A model generated the notes under the pieces. It saw only the letters and a program-made list of their open reading frames with translations. It searched no databases and was not told where the DNA came from. 64,000 bases of DNA from an uncultured Candidatus Melainabacteria bacterium (GTDB lineage: Bacteria > Cyanobacteriota > Vampirovibrionia > Gastranaerophilales > Gastranaerophilaceae). The stretch lies in assembly GCA_934692485.1 (NCBI GenBank), contig CAKUTX010000001.1, positions 358,249-422,248 of the forward strand, given 5' to 3'. Of this stretch, positions 1-8,068 are shown piece by piece. A program made the translations under genes and the position numbers. Within the stretch, counting starts at the first letter, position 1. Each line of letters begins with the position of its first letter.

Positions 1-450
1 TTGATAGTGAAAACTGTTACGTCTGATTTGACACTGGAAGCTTATTTGAGAAAAATTGCAACAACTTCTATTTTAAATGTACTTAAAAATGAAGGCAGAT
101 TGAGAAGAACTAAAACTGGTTATATGTCAACCAAAGAAGTTCCTCTCGAAACAGCAATTCAGTCAAGCATACCCGATTACTCCAAGATAGAAGTTGTGTA
201 TGAACCTGTTGCAATACAAGATACTCCAGAAGATTTGGCCGTAAAAAAAGATATTTTACAAATTGTTGTTGATACTGTATATGAAGTTGATGAACAGAAC
301 CCTGATAAGCAGTACGCAAGACTTTACGACTTAAGATTTGAAAAAGGTATGACTCAAAAAGAGATTGCAGAAGAATTATCCCTATCTCAATCTGAGGTTT
401 CTAAAAGATTATTTAAGTTGATGGAACTTGTCAAACAAGCATTCAACTAG
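1..450 (+). CDS. RNA polymerase sigma factor, sigma-70 family (3' part, cut by window start)
   Basis: The reading frame is open from the first base, and the apparent TTG start is only the window edge, so the N-terminal part (most of sigma region 2) is missing. The visible 149 residues begin with a segment like the end of region 2 (EAYLRKIATTSILNVLKNEG) and end with a helix-turn-helix typical of region 4 (LRFEKGMTQKEIAEELSLSQ, then SEVSKRLFKLME), which would read the -35 element. The next gene starts 12 nt after the stop, so the two are probably co-transcribed. The sigma subgroup cannot be settled from the fragment. Confidence 0.8.
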   Translation: MIVKTVTSDLTLEAYLRKIATTSILNVLKNEGRLRRTKTGYMSTKEVPLETAIQSSIPDYSKIEVVYEPVAIQDTPEDLAVKKDILQIVVDTVYEVDEQNPDKQYARLYDLRFEKGMTQKEIAEELSLSQSEVSKRLFKLMELVKQAFN

Positions 451-462
451 GATTTTTGCGAA

Positions 463-3414
463 ATGAAATGTCCAGTATGTAAAAAAACAATCTCAGACAA
501 TACTTTGAAATGTCCTTATTGTAAAGCTAGAACCGGTTTAGTTTGCAAAAATTGTAATACCGTTAATTCTATCTTCGATTTTAAGTGTAAAAATTGTGGC
601 AAAGAAATATTAAAGCTTTGCCCAAACTGTAATAGCGTAAATTTTCCTAACGCTGACAAATGCCGAAAATGCGGTTATTCTTTAATAGAACAAGAAATCT
701 CGGAAGAAAATATCAAACTTGAATATCCGACAAATTTAGTTTCTCAACAAAGCGCGAAAAATATAATTGTTAAAGGGATTTTGTCAAAAGATAAAAAAAT
801 ATTTTCACTCAGCGGCGAAAAAGGAATTGGGAAAACTGTTGTCTTAAAAGCGATTATGCAAGAATTAAGCGACAAAAACTTTTCTTGGATGTATGGCAAA
901 TGTACTCCAATTACGCAACTGACCCCAGGTGGACTTATACAGGATATTTTGCTGAATTTATTTAATCTTCCAAATTTTTGTTTAAACAATCTGCAATTCA
1001 AAAAAGATGCTTCTAAGTTTTTTAAAAATGAATTCCCAAATTTAAGCAACAGCGAAGTTTTTGATATTATCAACTTTTTGTATCCACACAAAGACGGAAC
1101 TTTCGAAGAAATAGTCGAACGCAAAAACTGCACTTTTGATTTTTTAAATAAAGTTTTTGATAAAATTACATCAGAAAACAATTTTATTTTTGTCGTAGAT
1201 AATTTTGATTTTATAGATGGATTTTCGTACGAATTTTTAAGTCATTATATTCAAAAAAATAGAATTTGGAATGATTTAAAACTTTTGCTTGTTTACAATG
1301 AACCAAAACCAGCAAAAGGGTATTTTTATTTTCCTGAAAACAAAAATGAAAATGTATATTTGGATGTAGGAATTTCTCCATTAGAATTCAAACAAATAGG
1401 AATGCTCGTCAGCCAAAAAGATAAAAAAATTGAAGGTTTTCCAAAGTTAAATTTGTTTGAATTACAAGAAATATACAAAATCAGCAAAGGAAATCCGTCT
1501 TATATAAATCATGCATTGGATTTATGCTTTGATTGTCAATTATCTGGAACAGACTTCGAGATTTCAACAACGTTTGCTGGTCTTTTGGAATTCAGGCTTG
1601 GTCTTTTAGCTCACTTAAATCCAGTAGCATACGACATTCTGTTAGGCTCTGCAATCATTGGTGATAAAATCAACATGAGCTTAATTAAAGAAATTTTTGA
1701 AGTTGATGATTCCACATTCCGCGATATAATGATTTACCTGAAAAAAATGGATTACATCTCCCCTGTTAATGAAATATACTGCGAATTCAGCTCCCAACTT
1801 CTTTGGGAAACAATTTTAAAGATGGCTAAAAACGATATTAATTACAACAAAATTAATAAGAAAATTTTTAAACATTTATCAGGCTTTACTTTAAATTCTC
1901 ACGCTATTCTCGGGATAATAGCTCAAAATTTAAGACAACCCGAACTTGCCCTCGACATTTGGACAAAAAACACTCGTCTTGCCTCTTATGTTGGAGATTT
2001 GAACTTGTATGCCATATCGCAGAAACAATCATTAGCACTTATCAACGAATTTGACGAAACTCAAACATTAAAAATCAGATATAATATTTCGGAAAGATTG
2101 GGCAAATTGCTTGCTAACTCAAACCCTACAGAGGCAATTGAATACTTGCCAGATGCAATTTCTAACGCTCAATCTGTTGGAGATACCCCTCGAGAAATAG
2201 AATTACTAGCTTATCTTGCCTCTTGCTGCAGAAAAACAGGAAACTATTTCGGTGAAGTCGAATGCGTAGATTCTGTTCTGAAAAAAGCAAAACAAGATGA
2301 CGAACTTGAAATTGCATTACTAAAAACTACAAAATTAAACGCTCTGTTAAATATCGGTAACTGTGGTCAAATTATTAACATGATAGATAACGAAATTATG
2401 CCAGTATTGGACAAGTATTTTGACAAAAAACAAAATCCGAAAGAGTTAAATCTCATTTATGAAAGTTGGCTTAAGACATATCTTGTGCTTGCAAATGCCC
2501 TAGTTATGCAAGGAAACGACAGGTCTTTTGAAATTTTAACAATTCTTTTTGATATTATTGAACGCAATCAAATTCAAGATGACTTATTTGTATGCAAATG
2601 CAAACTTACACTCGCTTTTGCAAACACAATGAAAGGCAATTACAAAGCTTCTGAACAAATGCTGGAAGAAGTTTTAAAATCATATCAAGAAAATATTATG
2701 GATAACGAAACAATTCTTCGTTGGAATTTTATCAATATCATAAATAACTTCTTTAGAAAAAAATATGATGGAATTCAAGAAGATTTGTTCCAAGTTGTAA
2801 CTTTTGCCAACAATAATGGGGATAATTTTACAAAAAATATCTTAAAAACATTGCTTGGAAAAGTATTTAAGGATAATGATAATACAAAACAAGCAATCGA
2901 AATATACAATGACCAAATTGCATACTTTGCAAAAGAAAAAATGGCCGTCGGAGCTTTATTAACTTGGTTTTTAATTGCAGATGCAACTCTAATCACAGAA
3001 GGTGCTCAAGAGGCCATGGAGATTGCAGAACAGGCTCTTGAAGTTGCTCAAAACCCTAAAATTAACAGCTACTTCTTTATAATTCTTTTGAAAATGGTTA
3101 TTGCAAAATGCGCAATTACATCATCTGACTTTGAAACTGCAAAAATCCATCTTGATAGCGCGATACAAATTGCAAAACAATACAGCATGAACGACCTTTT
3201 AACAAGATTGTACATAATGTATGGCAAATATTTTCAAGAACTCGGATTAATCAAATCTCCGCAACAATCAGATTATCTTGAAGGTGCAAAAAAAATGTAT
3301 GATAATGCCAAAGGAACAATCGAAAATATTCAGAATAAATATTTGTTAAAAGAATTGGCAAAATCAATTAAATCTTTGCAAACTTTTTGTTGCATAAATA
3401 ATATTAAAGCATAA
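463..3414 (+). CDS. Double zinc-ribbon, AAA/NTPase and TPR-like protein
   Basis: A large 983-aa protein. Residues 1-75 hold several CxxC pairs (CPVCKK, CPYCKA, CKNCNT, CKNCGK, CPNCNS, CRKCGY), i.e. zinc ribbons. A P-loop NTPase follows, with Walker A GEKGIGKT near residue 120 and Walker B-like FIFVVDNFD near 245. The C-terminal half is helical and TPR-like. This layout resembles the ATPase/TPR modules of adenylate-cyclase-type and LuxR/MalT-type (STAND) signalling proteins, but no cyclase or DNA-binding domain is visible. The ATG has no clear ribosome binding site and sits 12 nt after the sigma factor gene, suggesting coupling. The function is unknown; a signalling or scaffold role linked to the sigma factor is inference. 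Confidence 0.75.
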   Translation: MKCPVCKKTISDNTLKCPYCKARTGLVCKNCNTVNSIFDFKCKNCGKEILKLCPNCNSVNFPNADKCRKCGYSLIEQEISEENIKLEYPTNLVSQQSAKNIIVKGILSKDKKIFSLSGEKGIGKTVVLKAIMQELSDKNFSWMYGKCTPITQLTPGGLIQDILLNLFNLPNFCLNNLQFKKDASKFFKNEFPNLSNSEVFDIINFLYPHKDGTFEEIVERKNCTFDFLNKVFDKITSENNFIFVVDNFDFIDGFSYEFLSHYIQKNRIWNDLKLLLVYNEPKPAKGYFYFPENKNENVYLDVGISPLEFKQIGMLVSQKDKKIEGFPKLNLFELQEIYKISKGNPSYINHALDLCFDCQLSGTDFEISTTFAGLLEFRLGLLAHLNPVAYDILLGSAIIGDKINMSLIKEIFEVDDSTFRDIMIYLKKMDYISPVNEIYCEFSSQLLWETILKMAKNDINYNKINKKIFKHLSGFTLNSHAILGIIAQNLRQPELALDIWTKNTRLASYVGDLNLYAISQKQSLALINEFDETQTLKIRYNISERLGKLLANSNPTEAIEYLPDAISNAQSVGDTPREIELLAYLASCCRKTGNYFGEVECVDSVLKKAKQDDELEIALLKTTKLNALLNIGNCGQIINMIDNEIMPVLDKYFDKKQNPKELNLIYESWLKTYLVLANALVMQGNDRSFEILTILFDIIERNQIQDDLFVCKCKLTLAFANTMKGNYKASEQMLEEVLKSYQENIMDNETILRWNFINIINNFFRKKYDGIQEDLFQVVTFANNNGDNFTKNILKTLLGKVFKDNDNTKQAIEIYNDQIAYFAKEKMAVGALLTWFLIADATLITEGAQEAMEIAEQALEVAQNPKINSYFFIILLKMVIAKCAITSSDFETAKIHLDSAIQIAKQYSMNDLLTRLYIMYGKYFQELGLIKSPQQSDYLEGAKKMYDNAKGTIENIQNKYLLKELAKSIKSLQTFCCINNIKA

Positions 3415-3450
3415 ATTAAGATATTAAATATTAATCACAATAATATAATA

Positions 3451-3482
3451 AAAAAACCGACCTTTTACAAAGTCGGTTTTTT
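3451..3482. terminator. Bidirectional intrinsic terminator
   Basis: A perfect 11-bp inverted repeat (AAAAAACCGAC / GTCGGTTTTTT) with a 10-nt loop, A-rich on the left and T-rich on the right. It lies between the convergent zinc-ribbon gene and the GGGtGRT gene and can serve both. Confidence 0.85.
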
Positions 3483-3503
3483 AAACTGTTTTTAGCAAAC
3501 TAA

Positions 3504-4508
3504 TTATTTGCGAAGAGCTTGGTCAACAGCAACGGCAACTGCAACTGTAGCACCTACCATTGGGTTGTTACCCATACCGATGATACCCATCATTTCTACG
3601 TGAGCAGGAACTGATGAAGAACCAGCGAATTGAGCGTCACCATGCATTCTACCCATAGTATCTGTCATACCGTAAGATGCAGGACCAGCTGCAACGTTAT
3701 CTGGGTGCAATGTTCTACCAGTACCACCACCTGATGCTACTGAGAAGTATTTTCTATCATTTTCCCAGCACCATTTTTTGTAAGTACCAGCTACAGGGTG
3801 TTGGAAACGAGTTGGGTTAGTTGAGTTACCAGTGATTGATACATCAACACCTTCGCTAATCATAATAGCAACACCTTCAGAAACGTCATCAGCACCATAA
3901 CATCTGATTTCGCCTCTTTCACCTTCTGAGAATCTAGTTTCTTTAACAACTTTCAATTCGCCAGTTTTGTAATCATATTGAGTTTCAACAGAAGTAAATC
4001 CGTTAATTCTTGAAATTACATAAGCAGCATCTTTTCCTAAACCGTTCAAGATAACTCTCAAAGGATTTTTTCTAACTTTGTTAGCATTTCTAGCGATACC
4101 GATAGCACCTTCTGCAGCAGCGAAAGATTCGTGACCAGCCAAGAAACAGAAACATTTAGTTTCTTCTCTCAAAAGCATAGCAGCCAAGTTACCGTGGCCG
4201 ATACCAACTTTTCTTGTATCACCAACTGAACCAGGAACACAGAAAGCCTGTAAACCTTCACCAATCAAGCTTGCAGCATCAGCAGCAGTAGCAGCTTGTT
4301 TTTTAAGTGCAATAGCAGCACCCAATGTATAAGCCCAAACAGCATTATCAAATGCGATAGGCTGAATTCCTTTAACAATAGCTTCAACATCAATACCGTT
4401 TGATTTACAAAGTTCTTGAGCTTCTTCTAAAGATTTGAAGCCATATTCAGGTAAAACTTTGTTCAATTTAGCTTGACGTCTGTCTTGTCCTTCAAATTTT
4501 ACTGTCAT
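3504..4508 (-). CDS. GGGtGRT family protein
   Basis: A 334-aa protein carrying the motif that names the family, SGGGTGRTLHPDNVAAGPAS near residues 259-278. It begins after a good ribbon AAGAGGAAAAT and ATG. The family is found mainly in anaerobes, next to an IscU/NifU-like scaffold as here (4603-5307, same strand, upstream). The biochemical role is not established; the pairing suggests iron-sulfur or metal handling. The spacer between the two genes is unusually long for an operon (94 nt) because it contains two palindromic repeats. No signal peptide or membrane segment is visible, so it is probably cytoplasmic. Confidence 0.9.
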   Translation of the reverse strand: MTVKFEGQDRRQAKLNKVLPEYGFKSLEEAQELCKSNGIDVEAIVKGIQPIAFDNAVWAYTLGAAIALKKQAATAADAASLIGEGLQAFCVPGSVGDTRKVGIGHGNLAAMLLREETKCFCFLAGHESFAAAEGAIGIARNANKVRKNPLRVILNGLGKDAAYVISRINGFTSVETQYDYKTGELKVVKETRFSEGERGEIRCYGADDVSEGVAIMISEGVDVSITGNSTNPTRFQHPVAGTYKKWCWENDRKYFSVASGGGTGRTLHPDNVAAGPASYGMTDTMGRMHGDAQFAGSSSVPAHVEMMGIIGMGNNPMVGATVAVAVAVDQALRK

Positions 4509-4535
4509 TTTATTTTCCTCTTAATTTTTTCTTAC

Positions 4536-4596
4536 GTCACCCTAAGTTTGTGTCAGGGTCTAATGATGATATGCTGAATTAGGCTCAGCATGACTC
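4536..4596. repeat. Two opposed copies of the GTCA-type palindromic repeat
   Basis: The first copy is 4536-4560 (GTCACCCTAA then GTTTGTGTCAGGGTC). The second is on the other strand at 4571-4594 (its complement begins GTCATGCTGAGCC). Both are degenerate versions of the motif seen intact at 18873, 20139 and 62361: GTCAnnCTGAAC, then TTGTTTCAGnnTC. They sit inside the intercistronic spacer of the GGGtGRT operon and could form a hairpin in the mRNA. Confidence 0.7.
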
Positions 4597-4602
4597 GTAG
4601 AA

Positions 4603-5307
4603 TTAGTCAACTCTTGGGTCAACTTTCTTAACAGCTTCAGCAAATCTGCCGTAAGTGCTAGTGAATTTTTCAAGAGCTTCTTTAGGGTCCATACCTTTTT
4701 TAACAGCATCCATAAATTTGCCCATGTGAACAAACTTGTAGCCAATAATTTCATTATTTTTGTCAAGTCCTAATTCAAGAACATAGCCTTCTGCCAATTC
4801 TAGGTATCTTGGTCCTTTTTGTTTAGTTGAGTAGATAGTACCTACTTGAGATCTCAAGCCTTTACCCAAATCTTCAAGACCGGCACCAACAGGCAATCCG
4901 TTATCAGAGAAAGCTGTTTGAGTTCTACCATAAACGATTTGTAAGAACAATTCTCTCATAGCTACGTTAATAGCATCACAAACCAAGTCTGTGTTAAGAG
5001 CTTCTAACAAAGTTTTTCCAGGAAGGATTTCACCAGCCATTGCAGCAGAGTGAGTCATACCTGAACATCCAATAGTTTCAACTAGTGCTTCTTGAATGAT
5101 ACCATCTTTAACATTAAGAGTTAATTTGCAAGTACCTTGTTGTGGGGCACAACATCCACAACCGTGAGTCAAGCCTGAAATTTGTTTAATTTCTTTAACT
5201 TTTGTCCAATCGCCTTCTTGAGGGATAGGAGCAGGCTCGCCTTTAACGCCACGTTTAACGCAGCACATTTCTTCAACTTCTTTAGTTACTTGTATACGAT
5301 CCAACAT
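4603..5307 (-). CDS. IscU/NifU-like iron-sulfur cluster assembly scaffold protein
   Basis: 234 aa. Cysteine clusters are visible at GLTHGCGCCAPQQGTC (about residues 45-60) and ETIGCSGMTHSA (about 78-90), in the arrangement of the NifU/IscU-like scaffold linked to GGGtGRT proteins. The start ATG follows AAGGGAGTAT. It lies upstream of, and in the same direction as, the GGGtGRT gene, so the two are probably one transcript. The remainder of the protein (GAGLEDLGKGLRSQVGTIY onward) is specific to this subfamily. A role in building or transferring Fe-S clusters, perhaps for the anaerobic enzymes encoded here, is inferred from homology and neighbourhood. Confidence 0.82.
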   Translation of the reverse strand: MLDRIQVTKEVEEMCCVKRGVKGEPAPIPQEGDWTKVKEIKQISGLTHGCGCCAPQQGTCKLTLNVKDGIIQEALVETIGCSGMTHSAAMAGEILPGKTLLEALNTDLVCDAINVAMRELFLQIVYGRTQTAFSDNGLPVGAGLEDLGKGLRSQVGTIYSTKQKGPRYLELAEGYVLELGLDKNNEIIGYKFVHMGKFMDAVKKGMDPKEALEKFTSTYGRFAEAVKKVDPRVD

Positions 5308-5425
5308 TTTCTATACTCCCTTCGGTTATATACAAGTTTTATTTTACGTGCTGAAAGAATTCAGTCAAGAAGATTAAACTAAAACAGAAAGATGTGATAA
5401 ATTTAGTATTTTATCGTATTTGTAC

Positions 5426-5431
5426 TATAAT
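5426..5431 (+). promoter_or_regulatory. -10 element giving a leaderless start for the U32 peptidase
   Basis: TATAAT ends 7 nt before ATG 5439. Transcription should begin at or next to that ATG, and no ribosome binding site is present. The -35 is poor. Confidence 0.6.
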
Positions 5432-5438
5432 GCTGTCT

Positions 5439-7205
5439 ATGAAAAAAGTTGAACTGTTAGCTCCAGCCAAAGACAAAGAAACCGCATTTGCTGCAATAAA
5501 TTCAGGGTGCGATGCAATTTACATCGGCGCTAAAAATTTTGGTGCCCGTAAAAAAGTTGGAAATTCTATCAAAGACATTAAAGAAATTGTAGATTACGCA
5601 CATCGTTTTTATGTAAAAGTGCACGTCACAGTAAACACTATTTTAACTGATACCGAACTTATTGAAGCTCAAAAACTTATCCAAGAGTTATACAATATTG
5701 GAGTTGATGCAATAATAGTGCAGGATATGGGAATTTTCAAACTTGCGCTAGAAGGCAAACTTCCACCAATCGCCCTTCATGCCAGTACACAATGCGACAA
5801 CAGAACTCTTGAAAAGGTCAATTTTTTCAAAAATTTAGGGGCTACACGTATAATTTTAGCCAGAGAACTTTCGCTTGAACAAATTAAAGAAATTTGCGAA
5901 TTAACAGCTAATACTACCGAGATTGAAACATTTGTACACGGTGCTCTGTGCGTTTCATACAGTGGGCAATGCTACCTGAGTTATTATATTGGAGGCCGCT
6001 CTGCAAACAGAGGGGAATGTGCACAGGCTTGCAGAAAAAAATATTCACTAATTGACGATAAAGGAAACATTATTGCAAAAAACAAATACCTTTTGAGTAT
6101 GAAAGATTTTAATGCTTCAAAACATTTGAAAAACTTGATTGATGCAGGGGTAAAATCTTTTAAAATTGAAGGACGATTAAAAGATAAAAATTATGTGAAA
6201 AATGTCGTCGCATTTTATCGCCAAGAAATTGATAAATACGCACAAAAAACTTCTTCTGGAAAAGTTTTTCTCGATTTTGAACCAAATGTAAAAAAGAGTT
6301 TTAATCGCGGTTTTACAGATTATTTTTTGGACAGTCGAAAAAAATGCTTCAATTTTGAAAGCCCAAAATCTCTTGGAGAAAAATTAGGAAAAATATCCAA
6401 GATTGGTAAAAATTGGTTTGAAATTAACAAATCTTTTGATTTGCACGCTCAAGACGGCTTGTATTTTGATGGGCAAGGCTGCTTAATAAACAAGATTGAG
6501 GGAAACAAAATTTATCCTAATAAAATGGACGGAATTACTGTCGGAATAGATATTTACAGAAATTTCGATGCAAAATTTGAAAAACAGTTAGAAAATTCAA
6601 AAACCAAGAGAAAAATTGGGGTTGATTTAGAATTTAAAAATGGAATATTGCTTGCAAAAGACGAAGATAAAAACATTGTTTCAGAACAAATTTTATCACA
6701 AGAAACACCTAAAAATCCGCAAAAAATGCAAGAAAACTTTATCACACAATTGAACAAAACAGGCGACAGTGATTTTTACGTAAAAAATATTGAAATTATC
6801 GGAAACATTCCGTTTATGCCAATTTCAGAAATAAACAATTTACGAAGATGTATTCTTGAAAAATTAATGAAAGAACGTTTAAAAAATTATAAACGCGAAG
6901 TTCAAAAACCTTTGACATACACAGAATTCCCTAAAAAAGAACTTAATTACAGGGCCAATATTTATAATTCTGAAGCAAAAACTTTTTATGAAAATTGCGG
7001 CTGCGAAGTCTGCGAAATGGCATTTGAAACTGGGAAAATTAAAACTTCTCCAATAGAACTTATGCGCACAAAACACTGTTTAAAATTTGCTTTTGACATG
7101 TGTAAATCTCCCAAAAAATTATTTTTGGTAGACGAAAAAGGGAAAAAATATCCTCTCAAATTTGATTGCAAAAATTGTGAAATGTGCGTATTAAATTGTT
7201 CATAA
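5439..7205 (+). CDS. U32 family peptidase / RNA hydroxylase-type protein
   Basis: The protein begins MKKVELLAPAKDKETAFAAI, the standard U32 start, so I chose ATG 5439 over the in-frame ATGs at 5394 and 5430. The U32 cysteine region is present (HGALCVSYSGQCYLSYYIGG, then RGECAQACRKKY), with more cysteines at the C-terminus (GCGCEVCE... and CKNCEMCVLNC) that suit an Fe-S cluster. Proteins of this family include peptidases and the RlhA/TrhP-type enzymes that hydroxylate rRNA or tRNA, so the peptidase label may be misleading. About 588 aa, usual for the long form. Transcription appears leaderless (TATAAT 7 nt upstream, no ribosome binding site). Confidence 0.85.
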   Translation: MKKVELLAPAKDKETAFAAINSGCDAIYIGAKNFGARKKVGNSIKDIKEIVDYAHRFYVKVHVTVNTILTDTELIEAQKLIQELYNIGVDAIIVQDMGIFKLALEGKLPPIALHASTQCDNRTLEKVNFFKNLGATRIILARELSLEQIKEICELTANTTEIETFVHGALCVSYSGQCYLSYYIGGRSANRGECAQACRKKYSLIDDKGNIIAKNKYLLSMKDFNASKHLKNLIDAGVKSFKIEGRLKDKNYVKNVVAFYRQEIDKYAQKTSSGKVFLDFEPNVKKSFNRGFTDYFLDSRKKCFNFESPKSLGEKLGKISKIGKNWFEINKSFDLHAQDGLYFDGQGCLINKIEGNKIYPNKMDGITVGIDIYRNFDAKFEKQLENSKTKRKIGVDLEFKNGILLAKDEDKNIVSEQILSQETPKNPQKMQENFITQLNKTGDSDFYVKNIEIIGNIPFMPISEINNLRRCILEKLMKERLKNYKREVQKPLTYTEFPKKELNYRANIYNSEAKTFYENCGCEVCEMAFETGKIKTSPIELMRTKHCLKFAFDMCKSPKKLFLVDEKGKKYPLKFDCKNCEMCVLNCS

Positions 7206-7279
7206 AATATTGAAAAAGCGGATTAATTACTTTAACACTATGTTTATTATACAATTGAGAAAAAAGAAAGGATATGTTT

Positions 7280-7717
7280 ATGACAGTTTTGAAAATTGAA
7301 AGATTACCGCATAACAAATTTTTACCAGAATATAAAACAGAAGGCGCAGCTGGAATGGACTTATGCGCAGCTATAGAAGAACCGATTGTTTTGAAACCAC
7401 TTGAGAGGAAACTAATTCCTACAGGGTTGAAAATCGAGTTAGAACACGGATACGAAGCACAAATCAGACCTCGTTCCGGATTATCAATCAAACACGGAAT
7501 TACTTTAATAAACTGTGTTGGGACAATTGATGAAGATTATAGAGGGGAAGTTTGTGTTCCTATCGTAAATGTTTCAAACGAAACTTATACAATTCAACCA
7601 GACGAAAGAATTGCGCAGATGGTTATTGCGCGTGTTGAACAAGCTGAAATTAAAGTAGCAGTAGAATTATCTGAAACTTCTCGAGGAGAAGGCGGATTTG
7701 GCTCTACAGGAAAATAG
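7280..7717 (+). CDS. dut: dUTP diphosphatase (dUTPase)
   Basis: Hydrolyses dUTP to dUMP and PPi, keeping uracil out of DNA and feeding dTMP synthesis. All five motifs of the trimeric dUTPase family are visible in order: [32 protein letters not shown] and [10 protein letters not shown]. 145 aa, the normal length. ATG 7280 is preferred over ATG 7274 because AGAAAGGA ends 7 nt before it. A terminator follows at 7744. Confidence 0.96.
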   Translation: MTVLKIERLPHNKFLPEYKTEGAAGMDLCAAIEEPIVLKPLERKLIPTGLKIELEHGYEAQIRPRSGLSIKHGITLINCVGTIDEDYRGEVCVPIVNVSNETYTIQPDERIAQMVIARVEQAEIKVAVELSETSRGEGGFGSTGK

Positions 7718-7743
7718 AATTATAAAATTAACCAAAAATAAAA

Positions 7744-7779
7744 AAACGGCAACTCTCAAAATTAAGAGTTGCTGTTTTT
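7744..7779 (+). terminator. Intrinsic terminator after dut
   Basis: AACGGCAACTCT pairs with AGAGTTGCTGTT (one G-U pair), 8-nt loop, followed by T5. On the other strand the A-run also gives a T-tract for the small gene at 7823-7990. Confidence 0.85.
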
Positions 7780-7822
7780 ATCGGATTTAAAATTTTACAC
7801 GAAGAAAAAGAGGAAATAAATC

Positions 7823-7990
7823 TTATTTGTCGCCTTTGAAAATTGAAACATCAGACAAATTTTTCAATGCGAAATTTGTGTTTACTGTTATAATTGAATT
7901 TAAGTCATCCTTTTTAGCCACTTTTTTATTAAAAAATTGTGGATCAATTTGGGGACGCCCTTTTGGAATATCATTACTAAAATCAACCAT
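7823..7990 (-). CDS. Small hypothetical protein, 55 aa
   Basis: An ORF of 55 codons starting MVDFSNDIPKGRPQIDPQFF and ending LKNLSDVSIFKGDK. Its ATG is preceded by ACAAAGGAAATTATAT, a good ribosome binding site at normal spacing, and it ends against the bidirectional terminator at 7744. The composition is hydrophilic, with no membrane segment or signal. I do not recognise the family. Coding is supported by the ribosome binding site, isolation between two terminator-like boundaries and normal codon use. It is preceded on the same strand by the GH57 gene, whose product it may accompany. Confidence 0.6.
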   Translation of the reverse strand: MVDFSNDIPKGRPQIDPQFFNKKVAKKDDLNSIITVNTNFALKNLSDVSIFKGDK

Positions 7991-8068
7991 ATATAATTTC
8001 CTTTGTAATTTTCTTAACGTCTATAAACATTAAAACTTTAGCTTTTTAATACAAATATGAATTTTTTG

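Noticed and set aside
744..1181. Minus-strand ORF of 145 codons
   Set aside because: Shadow of the zinc-ribbon/NTPase gene, which has clear Walker motifs in its own frame.
4560..4766. Minus-strand ORF of 68 codons at the end of the scaffold gene
   Set aside because: Out-of-frame shadow of the scaffold gene plus the palindromic repeats.
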